From assembly GCA_028456385.1 (NCBI GenBank), contig JALNQF010000138.1, positions 1-64,000 on the forward strand: a stretch of DNA of 64,000 nt, given 5' to 3'. Shown in pieces: positions 60,375-64,000 of this stretch. The position numbers were made by a program, and so were the translations under genes. The notes under the pieces are model-generated. The model was not told the origin of the DNA, did not search any database, and saw only the letters and a list, made by a program, of their open reading frames with translations. The number at the start of each line of letters is the position of its first letter. The first letter of the stretch is position 1. Origin of the DNA: Ophiosphaerella korrae (Eukaryota; Ascomycota; Dothideomycetes; Pleosporales; Phaeosphaeriaceae).

Positions 60375-61231
60375 GTTTTCTGAATTACACCGCAGAAAGC
60401 CAGGCTCAAACTGGTATATTGAGGAGGCAGCGTGCAGCACGCGGGGCAGGCATTCTTCATATACTGTGCTGTGTTGGCGAGCTGTGTTGGCTGCGGGGAG
60501 CGTCCCGCCATAACCGTCTCTACGCGTCGACAAGAGTCTAACGGACGCGCAGTAAGCTGCGTGAGGTAATTCCGGTGGCTCTATTGCCCCCCAGGACGAC
60601 CATCGAGGCTCTCACATGCCATTTTCCGTACCGAGACTGCCACTCCCCACGTCATTTTGGCTTGCCGTCCCCGTTTCCTGAAGCCATGGACTGATCGCAC
60701 ATGACGATGCTGCGCCTTCGACTCTTGTTCTGCCGCCAGGGCTCACGATGGCCAAGGCGGTCAGTGGAGCGGCGGGCCGTCGATTCAGCCTGCCTTTTAT
60801 CCCGTCTGGTGGTGGGGAGACGAGTAGGGCCTTGGTCACGAGCGTGTTGAGGAATGGAAAATAGAGGCAAGTCCAGGCGACCTTTCTCTACCTGGTCACT
60901 ACCGCCCATATCACGCTCCACTCGAGAGAGTTGTATGGACTGGATTAAGATTGCTGGAGCTGGCAATGGCGTCTTGGCCGGAATGGCTTCTTTGGGCAAT
61001 TTGAGGACTGCGGGGGAAGCTCAGTGTATGACGCCGCCAGGCCGCTTTGAGCAGCGGTTCCGCCGTATCGAATCTTTCTTACTTTGCGCAACTCTAGTTC
61101 AACGTCGGAATCAGTCTTCACTATCAGAACTGCGTCGGAACAAATGAGATATAAGAAATCGGCCGTGGGAGGGGATTCATCATGTTCGAACAGATATCGG
61201 AATCGCAATAGTCGTGCGAGACAAGGCCACC
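60375..61231. other. Divergent promoter region between GH1 and DUF1479 genes
   Basis: The two genes are transcribed away from each other. No supported gene in between. Either side may hold its own promoter; no clear TATA box was picked. Confidence 0.45.
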
Positions 61232-62761
61232 ATGTTTTCCTCTCTTCGTGCTCTCCAGACCAGTCGAATCCCATATAAATTCAAAACGCATCTTCGGACC
61301 GCAGCGACCCACGCCCAACGACGACGGGAGGGCGATATATCTGATGCATTTGCTTCGCTATCGGGGCAAAATTTCAAGCCTCTTGGGCCTGAGTATGCCG
61401 AGTTGAAAGGTCGCCTAATCAAAGGATCCGAGGACCAAGTACAAGAGTCCTGGGGTCGCTTGTTGCGCGAGCTACGAGAAGAGATTCCACGCATCATCGA
61501 CCTCGGATCCAAAGCCATTCCAGAGATAGACTTTAAGGACCTCGGCGATGCGCCTTCGTCCTTCAGCGCAGAACTAAAAAAGCGAGGCGTGGCAGTAATA
61601 AGAGGCGTAGTCCCCCCATCCCAAGCCCTGCAATGGAAAGCAGAAGTGCGCGACTACATCCGCCAAAACCCCCAAACAAAAGGTATACACATTCGCACAT
61701 CTTATTGGCGGCCATGCCTAACGCATCAAGGCTTCCCCGCGACAAACCCCCAAGTCTTCGAACTCTACTGGGCAAAACCCCAGCTCCACGCCCGTGCCCA
61801 CCCGCGCATCCTCCACACCCAAAGGTTCCTCATGAGCCACTGGCACTCGGCAAATCCACACGCTCCCATCTCTACCAATCGCCCCGTCTCCTACGCAGAC
61901 CGCCTGCGCATCCGCCTCCCGGGCGACGCCCACTTCGCCCTCGGCCCGCACGTCGACGGCGGCAGCGTCGAGCGTTGGGACGAGCACGGGTACGGGCTAG
62001 GCCACGTCTACGACGCCGTCTTCCACGGGCACTGGGAGGCCTACGACCCGTGGGAATCGAGCTGTCGGCTGCCCATCCAAGCAGACCTGCACAACGGCGT
62101 CGGCGCCGCCAGCGCCTTCCGCATGCTTCAGGGCTGGCTGGCGCTCAGCGACACGGCGCCCGGCGAGGGCTCGCTCAAGGTATACCCGCTGCTCCAACAC
62201 GCAACCGCCTACTTCCTACTGCGCCCGTTTTTCTCTCCTACACACCCCGACCCCACCCACCCGGCGTTCCTGCACCCACACAACTGGTCCCTCAGCCCCA
62301 CGCCTGACCCCGCCCTCCACGGCGCGTCCCCAGGCCACGGCCAGGAACTCACGCCCCTCTTCCACCCCCACCTCCGCCTCGCCCAAGCCATGACCCCCGT
62401 CCCCCGCGTTCACCCAGGCGATTTCGTCGCCTGGCACTGCGACACCATTCATGCCGTCGACCCCGTGCACGCTGGCACTTCGGACTCCAGCGTTCTGTAT
62501 ATCCCCGCGTGTCCATTGACCGCGGGAAATGCTGAGTATTTGCTGAAAGCACGCGAGTGTCTTGAGAGTGGTATGCCGGCGCCGGATTTTGGGGGGGGCA
62601 AGGGGGAGGAAGGGTTTTTGGGGAGGGGTCGGGTGGGTGATGTTTCTGGGGAGGAAGGGAGGAGGGCGGTTGGAGTGGAAAAGTGGGATGGGGAGGGGTT
62701 GGGGGAGGGGGAGAAGAGGGCGGTTGGGGAGGCGAATCGGATTTTGGGGTTTGATGGGTAA
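61232..62761 (+). CDS. DUF1479 protein (2OG-Fe(II) dioxygenase-like fold)
   Basis: I start at 61,232 (MFSSLRALQTSRIPYKFK), a typical first residue context with an Arg-rich possible mitochondrial presequence; an in-frame ATG six codons earlier also exists. A 48-nt intron 61,683-61,730 (GTATAC...CTAACGCATCAAG) is in frame and stop-free, so the frame looks continuous; removing it gives PQTKGFPATNPQVFELYW, and about 493 residues. Family motifs are GVAVIRGVV, the iron-binding-like GPHVDGGSVERW (about residue 230), WEAYDPWE, FRMLQGWLALSD and the distal His WHCDTIHAVDPVH (about residue 395). DUF1479 proteins are cupin-like oxygenases of mostly unknown substrate. The last 60 codons are nearly pure G-rich purine and repetitive (GGGKGEEGFLGRGRVGD), so the true C-terminus may be shorter. 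Confidence 0.85.
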   Translation: MFSSLRALQTSRIPYKFKTHLRTAATHAQRRREGDISDAFASLSGQNFKPLGPEYAELKGRLIKGSEDQVQESWGRLLRELREEIPRIIDLGSKAIPEIDFKDLGDAPSSFSAELKKRGVAVIRGVVPPSQALQWKAEVRDYIRQNPQTKGIHIRTSYWRPCLTHQGFPATNPQVFELYWAKPQLHARAHPRILHTQRFLMSHWHSANPHAPISTNRPVSYADRLRIRLPGDAHFALGPHVDGGSVERWDEHGYGLGHVYDAVFHGHWEAYDPWESSCRLPIQADLHNGVGAASAFRMLQGWLALSDTAPGEGSLKVYPLLQHATAYFLLRPFFSPTHPDPTHPAFLHPHNWSLSPTPDPALHGASPGHGQELTPLFHPHLRLAQAMTPVPRVHPGDFVAWHCDTIHAVDPVHAGTSDSSVLYIPACPLTAGNAEYLLKARECLESGMPAPDFGGGKGEEGFLGRGRVGDVSGEEGRRAVGVEKWDGEGLGEGEKRAVGEANRILGFDG

Positions 62762-63041
62762 TAGTAAAGGGGAAGTGGGGTTTTTAAGATGGGGATTTAT
62801 TTGGATGGATCTAGGGGTATAAGTAATATGAAATAGCCACAGGAGGGCTCAACTGTTGTACCTAGGGAATTTCTTTCCCGGTTTCAAGGTCAAGTTTCGT
62901 TTGTCAGCTACGGGAAAGTCACCTACTTCCAACCCCCCCCTTCCTCTCAACACCAAAAACAAAACACCCCAACCAGATAAGTTCGCTGGCCCCCAACACA
63001 AATCCGTTTCGCAAACGCCCGAAATCAGCTTCCCGCACACA
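62762..63041. other. Short spacer between convergent genes
   Basis: The DUF1479 and oxidase genes converge here. A CCCCCCCC run lies at 62,933-62,941. No gene seen. Confidence 0.5.
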
Positions 63042-64000
63042 CTACAACTTCGCAACCACGCCACCCCCAAACACCCCCCGCACCAACTCGCCCACCCGCT
63101 CCGCAGTGCCCCTATCCCATAAATCAGCTCCCCCCATTCCCTATCCCACTACTAAGCTCACAAAAAGCACTCACCAAGAAGCCTGATACCCCGCGCCCGA
63201 ATGCCCATACGCATGCACAACCGGCACGCTCCACTTGCGTCCAGTCTCCAGCTCGATTCTCGGCCCGCCGGTGCGCGACGCTTGCAACCATCAAATCAGC
63301 CCAATCCTCTCTCTACCTTCCACATGCAACAAGCCAAAAAAAAAAAAAAGGGGGGGGGGGGGGCGTCAGGGGTCGGGAAACAAACATACGCCTTAATCCA
63401 ACGTTCTTTGAAATAACCTGTAGGTCCTCCGGGGCGCCGAGCTCCGGGGCCAGCGCGCAGCAGCGGCGCATGATGTCGTTGCCTAGCTGCTCGTCCCATG
63501 TCGGGGTCCAGTCGTGGTCCTGGCGGCTGCCGCCGAGGATTACGCCGCCGGATAGGGGCCGCGGGAATATGTAGGTTGTGGTGGGGGAGAGGCGGGTTGG
63601 GGCGCGGAGGGACCTAGGGGGGTGGGGAGGAGGGTTAGTGTGGGTGGTGGAGGGGAGGGGAGGGGAGAGGAGAGGAGAGGAGGAGGAATGGGGGAAGGAG
63701 GCGTTCGCAGTGCTTCATACATGTTGCTTCGCTCGAATTCATACATTCTGTTGATGGGGACCTTGGGTTCGGCGACGAGGAGTGTTTGGCCACGCGTGGG
63801 GTAGACGTTAGTATCTGCGACGTCGGTGAGGGCGAGGGAGCCAAGGCCAGTGGCGTTAACGAGGATATTCGTGGACGGCAGTGCGGCCAGGACCGCGGTT
63901 ATGGATTCGAAGTGGCGGCGGAGGAAGAGGACGATGCCTCTGGCGAGGACTTGGGATTGGAGCCTTTGAGCGTCAATTCAGTCTAGTCCACGGTATTGCT
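63042..64000 (-). CDS. D-amino-acid oxidase (FAD), 3' part; 5' end beyond the window
   Basis: Exons seen from the right edge: about 63,967-63,745, 63,613-63,390, 63,280-63,175 and 63,111-63,042, with introns of 131, 109 and 63 nt whose joins restore the family sequence. Motifs are ILVNATGLGSLALTDV and VYPTRGQTLLV, then TTYIFPRPLSGGVILGGSRQ, VISKNVGLRPSRTGGPRIE (across a join; Arg for the substrate carboxylate) and VVHAYGHSGAGYQASW with WGTAERV. This is the C-terminal two thirds of a D-amino-acid oxidase, a peroxisomal or cytosolic flavoenzyme oxidising D-amino acids to keto acids, ammonia and peroxide. The end VVAKL is a plausible type-1 peroxisomal signal variant (AKL). The FAD-binding N-terminus is to the right of 64,000. 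The 109-nt intron holds long A and G homopolymers (63,337-63,364). Confidence 0.88.

Overview
The window looks like a piece of a filamentous ascomycete chromosome (Pezizomycotina, probably Dothideomycetes/Pleosporales; the order is inference). Support: coding genes with short GT-AG introns carrying CTAAC-type branch points; a block of very AT-rich, TpA-rich DNA made of retrotransposons damaged almost only by C/T and G/A changes (the signature of repeat-induced point mutation, RIP); and families common in such fungi (highly reducing PKS, DUF3723, APH-like kinases, fungal PD-(D/E)XK proteins, DUF1479, NDREAQR-type bZIP, GH1).

Layout. 1-13,029 is a gene-free, RIP-degraded nest of related Ty3/gypsy chromovirus-type elements: a complete element B (2,491-9,478, plus strand, two 427-bp LTRs, 5-bp target duplication) sits inside element C (minus strand, split in two), and C sits inside the gag of a third relative D. 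About 13,330 the base composition changes abruptly. 13.4-25.1 kb is a repeat-rich, gene-poor zone with small repeats, palindromic units, a ~0.5 kb duplication, a 126-bp LINE tail with a 14-bp target duplication, and a 120-bp solo LTR that splits a minisatellite. Its intact-looking genes are few: one unknown minus-strand gene, a 110-aa three-exon gene and an APH-like kinase. A membrane-protein gene and a DUF3723 gene are broken.

25.2-50 kb is an accessory region dominated by decaying genes: a kinase fragment antisense to a coiled-coil gene, a P450 N-terminal fragment, a P450 plus highly reducing PKS pair (both with reading-frame breaks; the PKS stops inside KR and has lost its ACP), a 3' fragment of a membrane-protein gene joined to the PKS break, a second APH-like gene with three frameshifts, a broken second PD-(D/E)XK gene, and a large GMC oxidoreductase-alpha/beta hydrolase gene in ruins. 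One PD-(D/E)XK-like gene (39,007-40,696) is intact.

50.6-64 kb returns to ordinary housekeeping-like content with clean exon structures: a 2OG-Fe(II) dioxygenase, a bZIP regulator, a GH1 beta-glucosidase, a DUF1479 protein and the 3' part of a D-amino-acid oxidase. A 4.2-kb spacer with several minisatellites separates bZIP and GH1.

Reading: the P450 and PKS are adjacent and co-oriented, as in a small polyketide cluster, but as given here the pathway could not work. The strongest signal is the gradient from RIP-burned transposon nest, through a graveyard of accessory genes, to conserved genes. Exon joins were worked out by hand from splice consensus and reading-frame continuity; no alignment or database search was run.
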